From Actinocatenispora rupis (GTDB taxonomy: Bacteria; Actinomycetota; Actinomycetes; Mycobacteriales; Micromonosporaceae): a stretch of DNA of 64,000 nucleotides. Shown piece by piece: positions 52,419 to 61,167 of the stretch (position 1 is its first letter; each line of letters begins with the position of its first letter). The position numbers and the translations under genes were made by a program. The notes beneath the pieces were generated by a model, which worked only from the letters and a program-made list of their open reading frames with translations, had not been told where the DNA came from and made no database searches. The stretch covers positions 124,001 to 188,000 of the forward strand of contig NZ_BOMB01000017.1 in NCBI RefSeq assembly GCF_016861975.1, given 5' to 3'.

Positions 52419-52961
52419 ATGCCCGAACTGATCGCGCCCACCGTACGGTTGCACGCGTCCTGGCTCGCGGCACGCGACGACTGGGGCCGGGGCGTACACC
52501 AGGACGGCAGCGGGCTGCACGAGACCGACGAGGTCGACAGCGCCGCCGGGTTCGCCCGGTGGGTCGGCTGGCTGCACAGCCAGTCGGACGCGTCGACACC
52601 GCTCCCGGACGGCCGGGTGCACGCCTCGTACTGGTGGATCGTGGACGGCGACGACTGCCTCGGCGCGATCAGCCTGCGGTACCGGCTGAACGACTTCCTG
52701 CGGCGGGTCGGCGGGCACGTCGGCTACGGTGTACGCCCGTCGGCGCGCGGCCGCGGCCTCGCGACCTGGGCGCTGGGCGCCGTCCTGCCGGAGGCGCGTG
52801 GGCGGGGGATCGACCGGCTGTTGGTCACCTGCGCCGACACCAACCATGCCTCCGCCCGCGCCATCCAACGCAACGGCGGCGTACTCGACGGCGTCCACGA
52901 CACCGAACGCGGCCGCACCCGCCGGTACTGGATCGACCTCACCGCGCGCGGCGCCTCCTGA
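52419..52961 (+). CDS. GNAT-family acetyltransferase
   Basis: 180 residues from ATG 52419. The GNAT core is clear: YWWIVDGDDCLGAISLRYRL, the strand GGHVGYGVRP, the acetyl-CoA loop SARGRGLATWALGAVLPEAR (about 106-125) and the late block CADTNHASARAIQRNGGVLD. Full-length for a single-domain member. No operon partner; the substrate is not predictable. Confidence 0.88.
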   Translation: MPELIAPTVRLHASWLAARDDWGRGVHQDGSGLHETDEVDSAAGFARWVGWLHSQSDASTPLPDGRVHASYWWIVDGDDCLGAISLRYRLNDFLRRVGGHVGYGVRPSARGRGLATWALGAVLPEARGRGIDRLLVTCADTNHASARAIQRNGGVLDGVHDTERGRTRRYWIDLTARGAS

Positions 52962-53061
52962 CCCCGCACACCGGTGACAGCGGATCCGGTTGGCACCACC
53001 TCCGATGCCCCACGGCCGGACCACCCGCCGAGCCCGGCCGGGCCACGGCCCAGCCCGGGAA

Positions 53062-53087
53062 CTGCTGTCCCGCAAGGGAACCAGCAG
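53062..53087. terminator. Hairpin with GCAA tetraloop
   Basis: CTGCTG-TCCC-GCAA-GGGA-AC-CAGCAG: a stem closed by a GNRA loop with a two-base bulge, about 100 bp after the acetyltransferase. Possible weak terminator or RNA element. 52962-53177 otherwise has no gene. Confidence 0.4.
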
Positions 53088-53177
53088 CACACCGGCGGCG
53101 GATCGGGTCATCCGACCGGCGTGCGGTGGCCGATGCGTACACCGAGCTGGCAGACCCGCTCGTGTACAGCGGAGCCC

Positions 53178-53310
53178 GTGCTGGCCCGCCGGTACGATCC
53201 GCGGCGCCGCGACCGGATCGTCGACGCGGCCGTCAAGTGCATCGCCGAGCACGGCGTCGCCGGTACGTCCGCCGCCGGGTCGCGGCGCTGGCCGCACGCG
53301 AACCGACGGT
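53178..53310 (+). pseudogene. N-terminal relic of a TetR-family regulator gene
   Basis: From GTG 53178 the frame reads VLARRYDPRRRDRIVDAAVK, then CIAEHGVAGTS, the standard first helices of a TetR protein. The expected continuation RRVAALAAREPTVRT appears only after a frame change near 53275, and then the helix-turn-helix and the whole ligand domain are absent. The next gene begins 70 bp later, so the regulator has lost nearly everything but its start. Confidence 0.7.
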
Positions 53311-53380
53311 CCGCACTGGCGGGCGTGACGCGGCGGACCGTCTGCGCGACGGGTCGCGGCCGGCTTGTACGGTGCCGGGC

Positions 53381-55444
53381 ATGATCACCGTGTCCGCCGG
53401 CGAGTTCCGAGCGATGTTGGCCGACCCGGACGCCCGGTGGACGGCGCGGATGTTGGCCCTGTTGCCGGTTTCCGGCGTGCTGGACGGTGCGGTCGAGGCG
53501 CCGCGGGAGCTGGCCGCCGCGCTCGCCGACCCCGACCCGGCGGTACGGAGCCGCGCGGAGGCGGTGCGCGGCGCCGAGCTGTGGGGCGACCTGGCTGCGC
53601 ACGTCCATGTCGTACTGGAGCTGCTGCTCGACGAGTCCGCCGCCGACGCCTGGCCCGGCTGCGTCGACGTACTCGGCGCGCTGGCGCCGGGCGACCAGTT
53701 CGAGCTGCTGGTGGACGTGCTGGCGAGGCCGAGGTCGGTCGGGCTGGGGGAGCGGCTCGCGATCGCGCTGGGTCTGCCGGGCCGGGGCGAGCTGTCGCGG
53801 TTCACAGTCGAGCAGGCCGGCCGCGACGCGTCCGTGGTGTGCCTGCGCTGCACCTCGGACGTACCGGGGGACGCCTCGCGGACGGTGTCGGCGACCCGGT
53901 GCTGGCGCCTCCCGGCGCTGGTCGCGTTGCTCGGCAGCCGGCACGCCCCGGTACGCCGCCGTGCGGTGGCGGCGCTGGCCGACCTCGGCGCCGGCGCGGC
54001 GGGCGTGCTGCGAACGGCGCGGCGCACGTCCCCGGCACCGGTACGTCGCGCCGCGCTGGAAGCGTTGGCCGCGATCGGCTGGCGCGAACTGGATCCCGCC
54101 GACCGCGACCTGCTGACCCGGTTCCTGCGGGTCCGCCGGCACCACCCGCTGCTGCCGACGGCGTTAGGGGAGTGCACGTGGCCGTGGCGGGACCTGACCG
54201 CGGTCCGGCATGGGACGCTGGAACGCCTGCCGCACAACGATTCCACCGAACGGGACGCGCTGGCCGCGCTCACCGCGGCGCTGGCCGATCTCCCGCCGCC
54301 GTCCGTGGACGAGGCGGCCGAGGCGCTGTTCCGGCGGTTCGACGGGGGCGAGCGCCGGCTCGCGCGGCTGAGCCGCTGGCCCGACCTGGCCACCCGAGAG
54401 ACCGTCACCGCGCTGCTGCGCGCGTGGGCCGCGACCGCCGATCCACCGGTACCGGCCCGCCAGGCAGAACGGTACTCCGGCCAGGTGGCGGCGATCTGGG
54501 CGCGCACCACGCTGGCGGCCTGGGCGTACGAGGTGCTGCGGTGGCTGGCGCGTACGCCCGGCGACGCTCGGCGCATCGCCCCCGTCGCGCAACGCTGCGC
54601 GGTTTCCGGGCTCGCCACCCGGGAGGCCGTGACGCTGCTGGACGCGCTGGGCGCGCCGTACGGTGAGGAGGCGCTGCTGCGGCTGGTTCGGGACGAACGG
54701 GTGGACGAGAGCAGTCGTGCCCTGGCGCGGCGCGGGCTCGTCACCCTGCGACGGCCGGGCTACGATGCCTGTGCCGCAAGGGAACCGGAGCTCGACGAGG
54801 AACCGCTGCTGCCACCCGCCGTGCGGGCGCTGCCGTTCGGGTGGGACGTGGGGTTCGAGTGGCCGTACGACCTGCCGGAGACCGCGGAGAACGTCGGGCT
54901 CGCCCGCGCGATCCTGGCGGCGTGCGCGCCCGATGGCCCGGTCACCGACCCCGCCCCGGACCTGTCGCCGACCCCCGACGACCACGTCGTGGACGACGAG
55001 GACCCGCCCTGGCTGGAGATCCGCTCGGTCATGCGGCGGATGATGCCGCACGCCCGGCAGGTCACCCGCGAACGCCTCGTCGAGGTACTGGACGAGTGCA
55101 CACTGCTCGGCATGCCGTGCGTACCAAGGGATCCGGCGGAGTTCGTCCGGCGTTGGGTAGGGTGGATCGAAGGCTGGATCGTCGCGCAGGTCTTCCGCTG
55201 GCTCGGCATGTACGTCGACGACTCGACCCTCGTCACCCCGTGGGCGATGGACCGGGCCGAGCAGTACGCGCGAGCGGGTCTGGCGGAGCGGCAGGCCGTG
55301 GACCTGCTGGGCTGGCATCGCGACGTCCCGCGCAGCCGCGAGATCCTGGCCCGCCTCGCCGCCGACGACACCGTCTCGCCGACCCTCCGTGCCCGCGCCG
55401 ACGCCCAGTTGCGCGACATCCTCGCCCACCGAACCACCTCCTGA
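53381..55444 (+). CDS. Large helical-repeat (HEAT-like) protein
   Basis: 687 residues from ATG 53381; the open frame extends 1 kb further up but without coding character. Repeating paired helices dominate: LVALLGSRHAPVRRRAVAAL, then ADLGAGAAGVLRTARRTSPA, PVRRAALEALAAIGWRELDP and LRLVRDERVDESSRALARRG are typical HEAT/PBS-lyase units. An acidic linker (ELDEEPLLPPAV; DDHVVDDEDPPWLE) precedes a different C-terminal domain with WVGWIEGWIVAQVFRWLGMY. No catalytic motif, signal or membrane helix is seen. HEAT arrays usually bind proteins, so a scaffold is likely. No family assigned. Confidence 0.72.
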   Translation: MITVSAGEFRAMLADPDARWTARMLALLPVSGVLDGAVEAPRELAAALADPDPAVRSRAEAVRGAELWGDLAAHVHVVLELLLDESAADAWPGCVDVLGALAPGDQFELLVDVLARPRSVGLGERLAIALGLPGRGELSRFTVEQAGRDASVVCLRCTSDVPGDASRTVSATRCWRLPALVALLGSRHAPVRRRAVAALADLGAGAAGVLRTARRTSPAPVRRAALEALAAIGWRELDPADRDLLTRFLRVRRHHPLLPTALGECTWPWRDLTAVRHGTLERLPHNDSTERDALAALTAALADLPPPSVDEAAEALFRRFDGGERRLARLSRWPDLATRETVTALLRAWAATADPPVPARQAERYSGQVAAIWARTTLAAWAYEVLRWLARTPGDARRIAPVAQRCAVSGLATREAVTLLDALGAPYGEEALLRLVRDERVDESSRALARRGLVTLRRPGYDACAAREPELDEEPLLPPAVRALPFGWDVGFEWPYDLPETAENVGLARAILAACAPDGPVTDPAPDLSPTPDDHVVDDEDPPWLEIRSVMRRMMPHARQVTRERLVEVLDECTLLGMPCVPRDPAEFVRRWVGWIEGWIVAQVFRWLGMYVDDSTLVTPWAMDRAEQYARAGLAERQAVDLLGWHRDVPRSREILARLAADDTVSPTLRARADAQLRDILAHRTTS

Positions 55445-55611
55445 CGGCGATCTGTGCTGGCGCCGGATCGTTGGCGGAGGTGCCCTCGCGTGACGCTCCG
55501 ATCACGGGTGGACCCGCCGGTGGACGCGCGCAGTTCGCAGGTGACCGGCCGGGCCGTACGCGATTGGAAGTGGCTGGCGCACAAGGCATCCAGCCCGTCC
55601 ACGGCCGCCGG

Positions 55612-56661
55612 TCAGGCGGCGGAGCGGTCGGCCAGCGGTCGGCGGCGCAGCGCGGGGTCGGTGAGCGAGAGCGGCGGCTTCAACGCGTTCGGGTCGTAGC
55701 GGTTCTCGCCGGGCGGTACGATCTCGTCGATCCGGTCGAGTACGGCGTCGTCGAGGGTGAGCGGTGCGCCGTCGAGCAGGTCGTCGAGCTGCTGCATGGT
55801 GCGTGGCCCGATGATGGCCGAGGTGACCGCCGGGTGGGCGACGGTGAACGCGACCGCCAGCTGCGGCAGGGTGCAGCCGATCTCGTCGGCGAGGGTGACG
55901 AGCTGTTCGACCACGTCGAGCTTGGCGGCGTTCCGCGGGACGGTGGGGTCGAAGTTCGCCGGCCGCATCGCCGCGCGCCCGGTGGTCAGGTCCACCGCCC
56001 GGTCCTTCCGGTACTTTCCGGTCAGGAAGCCGAACGCGAGCGGGCTCCACACCAGGACGCCCATTCCGTACCGCTGGCAGACGGGGAGCAGGGCGGACTC
56101 GATGCCGCGGGCGAGGATCGAGTACGGCGGCTGTTCGGTACGGAAGCGTCCGAGGTTGCGCCGTTCGGAGACGTGCTGCGCCTCGACGATCTCGTCGGCC
56201 GGGAAGGTCGAGCAGCCGAACGTGCGGATCTTGCCCTGCCGTTGCAGGTCGGTGAGGACGGCGAGGGTCTCCTCGATGTCGGTCGCGGGGTCGGGCCGGT
56301 GGATCTGGTACAGGTCGATCCAGTCGGTACGCAGGCGCCGCAGGCTGTCCTCGACCGCCCGGACGATCCAGCGTCGGGAGTTCCCGCCGCGGTTGGGGCC
56401 TTCCCCCATCGGGAAGTGCACCTTGGTGGCGAGGACCACGTCGTCGCGGCGGCCGTGCAGCGCCTTCCCGACGATCTCCTCGGTCTCGCCCTGCCCGTAC
56501 ATGTCGGCGGTGTCGACGAAGTTGACGCCGCGGTCGAGCGCGGCGTGGATGATGCGGGCGCAGTCGTCGTGGTCGGAGTTGCAGCCGTCCTGGAACATCA
56601 TCGTGCCGAGGCAGTGGACACTGACCTCGATCCCGGTACGGCCAAGGGTGCGGTAGCGCAT
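55612..56661 (-). CDS. Aldo/keto reductase
   Basis: 349 residues from ATG 56661 (GAGGAG 9 nt upstream). The catalytic tetrad is visible: Asp and Tyr in NFVDTADMYGQGETEE (about 48-63), Lys in VVLATKVHFPMG and His in DLYQIHRPD. The NADP-binding end is SAIIGPRTMQQLDDLL. The GxxxSxHCLGTMMFQDGCNS start assigns it to the YhdN/general-stress-like AKR group. It reduces aldehydes or ketones with NADPH. A MerR-type promoter stands upstream, suggesting induction by a stress or toxic compound. Confidence 0.92.
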   Translation of the reverse strand: MRYRTLGRTGIEVSVHCLGTMMFQDGCNSDHDDCARIIHAALDRGVNFVDTADMYGQGETEEIVGKALHGRRDDVVLATKVHFPMGEGPNRGGNSRRWIVRAVEDSLRRLRTDWIDLYQIHRPDPATDIEETLAVLTDLQRQGKIRTFGCSTFPADEIVEAQHVSERRNLGRFRTEQPPYSILARGIESALLPVCQRYGMGVLVWSPLAFGFLTGKYRKDRAVDLTTGRAAMRPANFDPTVPRNAAKLDVVEQLVTLADEIGCTLPQLAVAFTVAHPAVTSAIIGPRTMQQLDDLLDGAPLTLDDAVLDRIDEIVPPGENRYDPNALKPPLSLTDPALRRRPLADRSAA

Positions 56662-56729
56662 GGAGTGGTGCTCCTCGTGCGGGTGAACGGTTCGGTGCGG
56701 CGCGACGGGTGCGCCGCCTCGCACGGCGA

Positions 56730-56760
56730 ACCCTAGGAGCTAGAGCCCGATCTAGGTCAA
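56730..56760 (-). promoter_or_regulatory. MerR-type promoter of the aldo/keto reductase
   Basis: On the minus strand: TTGACC (56760-56755), a 19-bp spacer (56754-56736) and TAGGGT (56735-56730). The over-long spacer holds the dyad CTAGA-6-TCTAG. This is the classical layout that MerR activators untwist. No MerR gene is adjacent. Confidence 0.8.
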
Positions 56761-56866
56761 GTCCCGGGCGTCCACCTAGGGGCTCCGCCGTACGCCGCGG
56801 GTCGCGTGCCGGTTCCGTCTCCGGGCCGACGCGCCCGGGGCCGGTGCGTTCGTAGGGTCCGGAGCC

Positions 56867-58000
56867 ATGACGATCACACGACTTCGGGTCGCCGCCGCCG
56901 TACTCGGCACGGCCGGTGCCCTCGTGGCCGCCGTACCCGCGGCCGCCATGTCCGGCGGGCAGCCCGTCACCGATCCGGGTACCGCGCCGTGGGTGGCGAC
57001 GCTGGCGTTGCGGGGCGACGGCGGGCTGCTGCAACGGGCCGGGTGCGGCGGCGCCCTGATCGCCCCGGACCGGGTCCTGACCGCGGCGCACTGCCTGGAC
57101 GGTGTGGATCCGAGCCGGCAGGAGGTGCACGTCGACGCGCGGACGCTGTCCAAGGACCCCGGTGAGGTCCGCGGGATTCGTGGCGTGAGCGTACTTCCGG
57201 GCTACCGGATCATCCCGTCCCCGGCGAACCCCGACGACCCGAACGACGCGAGCGCCGCGAACGATCTCGCGGTCGTGCTGCTCGACCGTCCGGTCACCGA
57301 CGTCGCGCCGCTGCCGGTCGCGCGGCACCGCCCGGCCGCCGGTACCGCGGTGTCGTTCTTCGCGCACGGTACGACCGGCCACACCCCGGACTGGCGCGAC
57401 GACGTCCTGCATCGCGGCGAGCTCACGACGCTGGACGCGGGCGCCTGCACCGCCGGTACACCGGCCACAGTGGACACCGCCTCGGTGCTGTGTGCCCGCG
57501 ACAGCAACGGTTCCGGCGGCGCGACGGTCACCGGCTGCTTCCAGGACAGCGGCAGCCCGCTGGTACAGGGGGGCGCGCTGGTCGGGGTGTTCAGCTTCGG
57601 CGGCGAGACCGCCGGCAGGAGTTGCGGCGAGCCGTCCGCGGCGTACTTCGCCGATCCCGCGGCGTTCCGGGCCTGGGCGTACGCGCCGGCGCTGCCGCGG
57701 GAGCCGTACCCGGGTGGGGCGCCGACCGTCACGGGCAGCCCGGCCGTCGGGGGCACGCTGCACTGCACCGCACCCGCCTGGAACCGGGCCCGCGGCGGCA
57801 ACCCCACCACCATCCGGTACTCCTGGGCGACGGTGACCACCGCCGGACCGTTCACGATCCCGACGCCGATCGCCGGCGCGGAAGGGCCGGACCTCACCGT
57901 CGAGCCGGACCTGTCCGGTACCTGGGTCGCCTGCCTGGTGACCGCGGCGAACGGAGCAGGCACGGTCACCGCCCTGTCCACGGCGGTTTCCGTACCCTGA
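56867..58000 (+). CDS. Secreted trypsin-like serine protease with C-terminal Ig-like domain
   Basis: 377 residues. Signal peptide RLRVAAAVLGTAGALVAAVP ends near AAAMSGG. The S1 catalytic triad is His in VLTAAHCLDG (about 71-80), Asp in SAANDLAVVLLDRP (about 128-141) and Ser in GCFQDSGSPLVQGG (about 221-234). The usual GDSGGP is altered to QDSGSP, which keeps the nucleophile but changes the glycine next to it. Disulfide cysteines flank each site. The last about 95 residues (GGAPTVTGSPAVGGTLHCTA; SGTWVACLVTAANGAGTV) form an Ig-like module that may bind a surface. Monocistronic. Confidence 0.9.
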   Translation: MTITRLRVAAAVLGTAGALVAAVPAAAMSGGQPVTDPGTAPWVATLALRGDGGLLQRAGCGGALIAPDRVLTAAHCLDGVDPSRQEVHVDARTLSKDPGEVRGIRGVSVLPGYRIIPSPANPDDPNDASAANDLAVVLLDRPVTDVAPLPVARHRPAAGTAVSFFAHGTTGHTPDWRDDVLHRGELTTLDAGACTAGTPATVDTASVLCARDSNGSGGATVTGCFQDSGSPLVQGGALVGVFSFGGETAGRSCGEPSAAYFADPAAFRAWAYAPALPREPYPGGAPTVTGSPAVGGTLHCTAPAWNRARGGNPTTIRYSWATVTTAGPFTIPTPIAGAEGPDLTVEPDLSGTWVACLVTAANGAGTVTALSTAVSVP

Positions 58001-58012
58001 CAGGGATCCCGG

Positions 58013-58561
58013 TCAGACCGTGGCGAGGACACGGTGCGCGCGGACGAGGCCGGCGGCGCTGAACGACCACAGTACGACCGCGCCGCCGAGCCCGACCACC
58101 GTGGTCCAGCCGGCGTCCACACCGGACAGACCCAGCCCCGCGGCCACCACCGCCACCGCCGCGAGCGCACCCGCCAACCACCGGAACATGCTGGTACCAA
58201 AGGGAACGAAGTGCAGCCCGACGACCAGCAGGATGTACGCGGGAACCGCCTCGGGCCGGTGCAGCACCAGCCGGAGTACGAGGTTGCCGAGCACGATCGC
58301 CACGACCATGCCGACGACCGCGATCCAGTACCACCGGCCGAACGGTGCGCCGCCGCGCGATCCGGTGGCGTACCGGCGGCGCAGCCACCAGCTGCCGGTG
58401 AGGACGCCGAGGGTGACGGCCACGCCGGCCATCCGGACCGCGGGCGCGCCGGGCAGCGAACCGGCGCCGAGGAACCAGCACCAGGCCAGCGCGAACAGCG
58501 CGCCGATGCCGGAACCCAGCCACGCCCCGGCGTACCAGGCGCGTTCGTCGTTCGTCCTCAT
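58013..58561 (-). CDS. Six-helix membrane protein, unknown function
   Basis: 182 residues from ATG 58561; starts up to 58642 are open but no ribosome-binding site favours one. Helices: AWLGSGIGALFALAWCWFLG, VRMAGVAVTLGVLTGSWWL, WIAVVGMVVAIVLGNLVLRL, AYILLVVGLHFVPFG, LAGALAAVAVVAAGLGL and VVGLGGAVVLWSFSAAGLV. It is convergent with the protease, 12 bp apart. No family recognised. Confidence 0.7.
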   Translation of the reverse strand: MRTNDERAWYAGAWLGSGIGALFALAWCWFLGAGSLPGAPAVRMAGVAVTLGVLTGSWWLRRRYATGSRGGAPFGRWYWIAVVGMVVAIVLGNLVLRLVLHRPEAVPAYILLVVGLHFVPFGTSMFRWLAGALAAVAVVAAGLGLSGVDAGWTTVVGLGGAVVLWSFSAAGLVRAHRVLATV

Positions 58562-58731
58562 GCCGTCGAGCATCGCCGACCGGTACGCGCCGCCGGTAGT
58601 CACGGCGGTCACCGGCTCGTTCTGACAGATGTCACGGTGCACCGGCCCGGCTGTGGGGACAACTGCCCAATCTTGGTGGCAAATAGGCGATCTGACACTT
58701 TCATGCCGTTCCGGCGGCTACTGTGCGGATC

Positions 58732-60897
58732 ATGGGCGATACGCAGGGCGGTTCCGACGGCGGGCACCTGACCGACCCCGACTGGTTGGTACACACCGAT
58801 CCGGCTCGGGTGGCGGCGGCGCTCGCCCGCGCGACCGGCCCGGCGCAACGGCACGCCGCGGCGGTGTACCGGGTGTCGGAGCGGGCACACCGCAGCGCCG
58901 ACCCCGCCGTACGACGGCAGCTGCTGGCGGTGGACGCGGCCCGGTTCGGCGACCGCGAGCTGGCCGCCCGCTTCGCCGCGGTACGGGTGGCGGGCGAGCC
59001 GGCGCCGTGGCGCGTCGACTGGGCGACCGGCCGGATGGTGGCGTCCGCCCTGCGGCACGCGCTCTCCGGTCACCGCTCCTGGATCGAGGACGTACGCACG
59101 GCGACGGTCGGCGGCCGCCCCGTCGTCCTCACCGCGGCCGACGGCCGGGTGCAGGTCTGGGACCTCGCCACCGGCGACCCGGTGGGCGACGGCCTCAGCG
59201 GACACGTCGGCTGGACCGGCCGGGTGCGTACCGTTGCGACCGTCGTCGTGCCCGGCCGCACCGTCGCGGTCACCGGCGGCTCGGACGGTGCGGTACGCGC
59301 CTGGGACCTCGGCACCGGTCGGCGGCTCGGCGCGGAGGTGACCGTCCAGTACCGGATCGAGGCGGTGACCGCGGGCGTGGTGGACGGCCGGCTCGTCGCC
59401 CTGACCGGGAGTACCGGGGGCGTGGTCCAGGCGTGGGATCTCGGTGCCGGGCAACCGATCGGCGCTCCCCGGAAGGCCCACGACGGTCGGGTCGGGACCG
59501 CCGTCACCGCGGTCGTCGGCGGCCACCCGCTCGCCGTCACCCTCGGCACCGACGGGCGCGTACGCGGGTGGGACCTGGCCACGGGCGAGCAGTACGGCGC
59601 GTGGCACGACCTCGACGGCGCCACGTCGGTCGCGACGACCGTGCTCGCCGGCCGCCCCGTCCTCGTCACCGGTGACGGGAACGCGCTCCGCTGCTGGGAT
59701 CTCGCCACCGGACACCCGACCGGCGCCCCCCGCCACATCCCCCACCGGGTACTCGCGGCCACGGTTCTCGCCGGCCGCGCCGTCGCGGTCGCCGGCGACG
59801 CGGACCGGACCGTCCGCCTCGTCGATCTCGCCACCGGCCGGCCGTACGGTCGGCCCGTCACCTGCCCGGCCGGGATCACCCGGATCGCCGCGACTGTCGT
59901 GGCCGGCCGGCCCGTCGTGGTGACCGGCGAGGACGACCGCACCGTACGGGTGTGGGAACCGGCGACCGACGTGCCGACCGACCGGTGCCGCCCCGGCCAC
60001 ACCGACGACGTACGGTCCGCCACCACCGCCGTACTCGACGGTCGTCCCGTCGCCGTCACCGGCGGGTACGACGGGGCGGTGTGGGTGTGGGACCTCGCCA
60101 CCGGCGACCCCGTCGGCGCCCCCCTGACCGGTACCCGCGCGGTCGAGGCCATGGCCACCGCCGTACTGGACGGCCGGCTCGTGGCCGCGGTGACCGGTGG
60201 CGTCACCACCGGCAACGTACGGCTGTGGGAGCCGCTCGCCGGGCGGCCCGTCGGGGCGCGACCGACCGGCCACCGCGACGAGGTGTGGGCCGTGGCGACC
60301 GCGGTCTTCGGCGGTCGGACCGTGGCGGTCACCGGCGGCGCCGACGCGACCGTACGGATCTGGGACATGGCCACCGGCCGGCCCGTCGGCGCACCCCTCA
60401 CCGGCCACGCCGGCCACGTCTGCGCCGTCGCCACCGCGGCGGTCGGCGGTCGGTCGGTCGCCGTCACCGGTGGCGCGGACCGGTCCGTACGCCTCTGGGA
60501 CCTCGGCGCCGGCCGCCCGATCGGCCGGCCGCGCAAGGCACACCGCGCCCCCGTCGTCGCCGCGGCCACCGCCGTACTCGACGGCCGCCCGATCGCCGTC
60601 ACCGGCGACGAGCACGGCTGCACGCTGCTGTGGGACCTGCCCACCGGCCGTCGCCTCGGCGTACACCTGGCCGGAAAAGGTGCGGTGACGGCCATCGCCA
60701 CCGCCGTACTCGACGCCCGGACCGTCGCCGTCGTCGCCCACACCGACCGCACCGTCCGCGTCTGGGACCTCGCCACCGGCGGTCCGGCCGGCCCGCCGCT
60801 GACCTTTCCCGCGGACGTACACGCGGTCGCGGTGGCGCCGGGCGGCCCGCTGGTCGTCGGCTTCGGCACCGAGATCGCCGTACTCTCCCGCCGCTGA
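58732..60897 (+). CDS. WD40-repeat protein, 13 uniform repeats
   Basis: 721 residues from ATG 58732 (GTG 58723 also possible). The first about 105 residues are helical (ALARATGPAQRHAAAVYRVS; RRQLLAVDAARFGDRELAAR). Then 13 repeats of about 45 residues follow, each with a version of GRPVAVTGGADATVRIWD, then MATGRPVGAPLTGH. The repeats are so alike in DNA (CCACCGCCGTACTCGACGGC recurs) that they probably arose by recent duplication. Thirteen blades give either two seven-bladed propellers less one, or one closed by the N-terminal part. There is no kinase or protease domain of the kind many actinobacterial WD40 proteins carry. It probably works as an interaction scaffold. Confidence 0.85.
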   Translation: MGDTQGGSDGGHLTDPDWLVHTDPARVAAALARATGPAQRHAAAVYRVSERAHRSADPAVRRQLLAVDAARFGDRELAARFAAVRVAGEPAPWRVDWATGRMVASALRHALSGHRSWIEDVRTATVGGRPVVLTAADGRVQVWDLATGDPVGDGLSGHVGWTGRVRTVATVVVPGRTVAVTGGSDGAVRAWDLGTGRRLGAEVTVQYRIEAVTAGVVDGRLVALTGSTGGVVQAWDLGAGQPIGAPRKAHDGRVGTAVTAVVGGHPLAVTLGTDGRVRGWDLATGEQYGAWHDLDGATSVATTVLAGRPVLVTGDGNALRCWDLATGHPTGAPRHIPHRVLAATVLAGRAVAVAGDADRTVRLVDLATGRPYGRPVTCPAGITRIAATVVAGRPVVVTGEDDRTVRVWEPATDVPTDRCRPGHTDDVRSATTAVLDGRPVAVTGGYDGAVWVWDLATGDPVGAPLTGTRAVEAMATAVLDGRLVAAVTGGVTTGNVRLWEPLAGRPVGARPTGHRDEVWAVATAVFGGRTVAVTGGADATVRIWDMATGRPVGAPLTGHAGHVCAVATAAVGGRSVAVTGGADRSVRLWDLGAGRPIGRPRKAHRAPVVAAATAVLDGRPIAVTGDEHGCTLLWDLPTGRRLGVHLAGKGAVTAIATAVLDARTVAVVAHTDRTVRVWDLATGGPAGPPLTFPADVHAVAVAPGGPLVVGFGTEIAVLSRR

Positions 60898-61167
60898 CGG
60901 TCCGGGATGGCTCAACGTCCCGGGTGCCGCGGCAGATGGTGCGGGCCGGGGCGCGGCTCAGGAGCGTGATCCCGCCGCAGGCGTTCGACGCGGTGCACGC
61001 CGAGTCGGGCGTACCGGGGTCGATCGCCGGGAGTTGACGCCGCAGCGGGAGGAGTCGCCGGAACACCTCGACGATCTCCCCGCTGTGGACTCGTCCGACG
61101 CGCCGGTACGGGTGTGCGGCGAGTGACGGTCCCGCCGATCGGCGAGATCGCCGTCGTACCAACGGTT
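60898..61167. other. Gene-free stretch
   Basis: 270 bp between the WD40 gene and the end of the MerR gene. Only shadow frames are present and no obvious hairpin or repeat. Confidence 0.5.

Noticed and set aside
52334-53380. Upstream extension of the HEAT-like protein by about 350 codons
   Set aside because: It overlaps the acetyltransferase and TetR relic and is low-complexity Arg/Gly/Ala.
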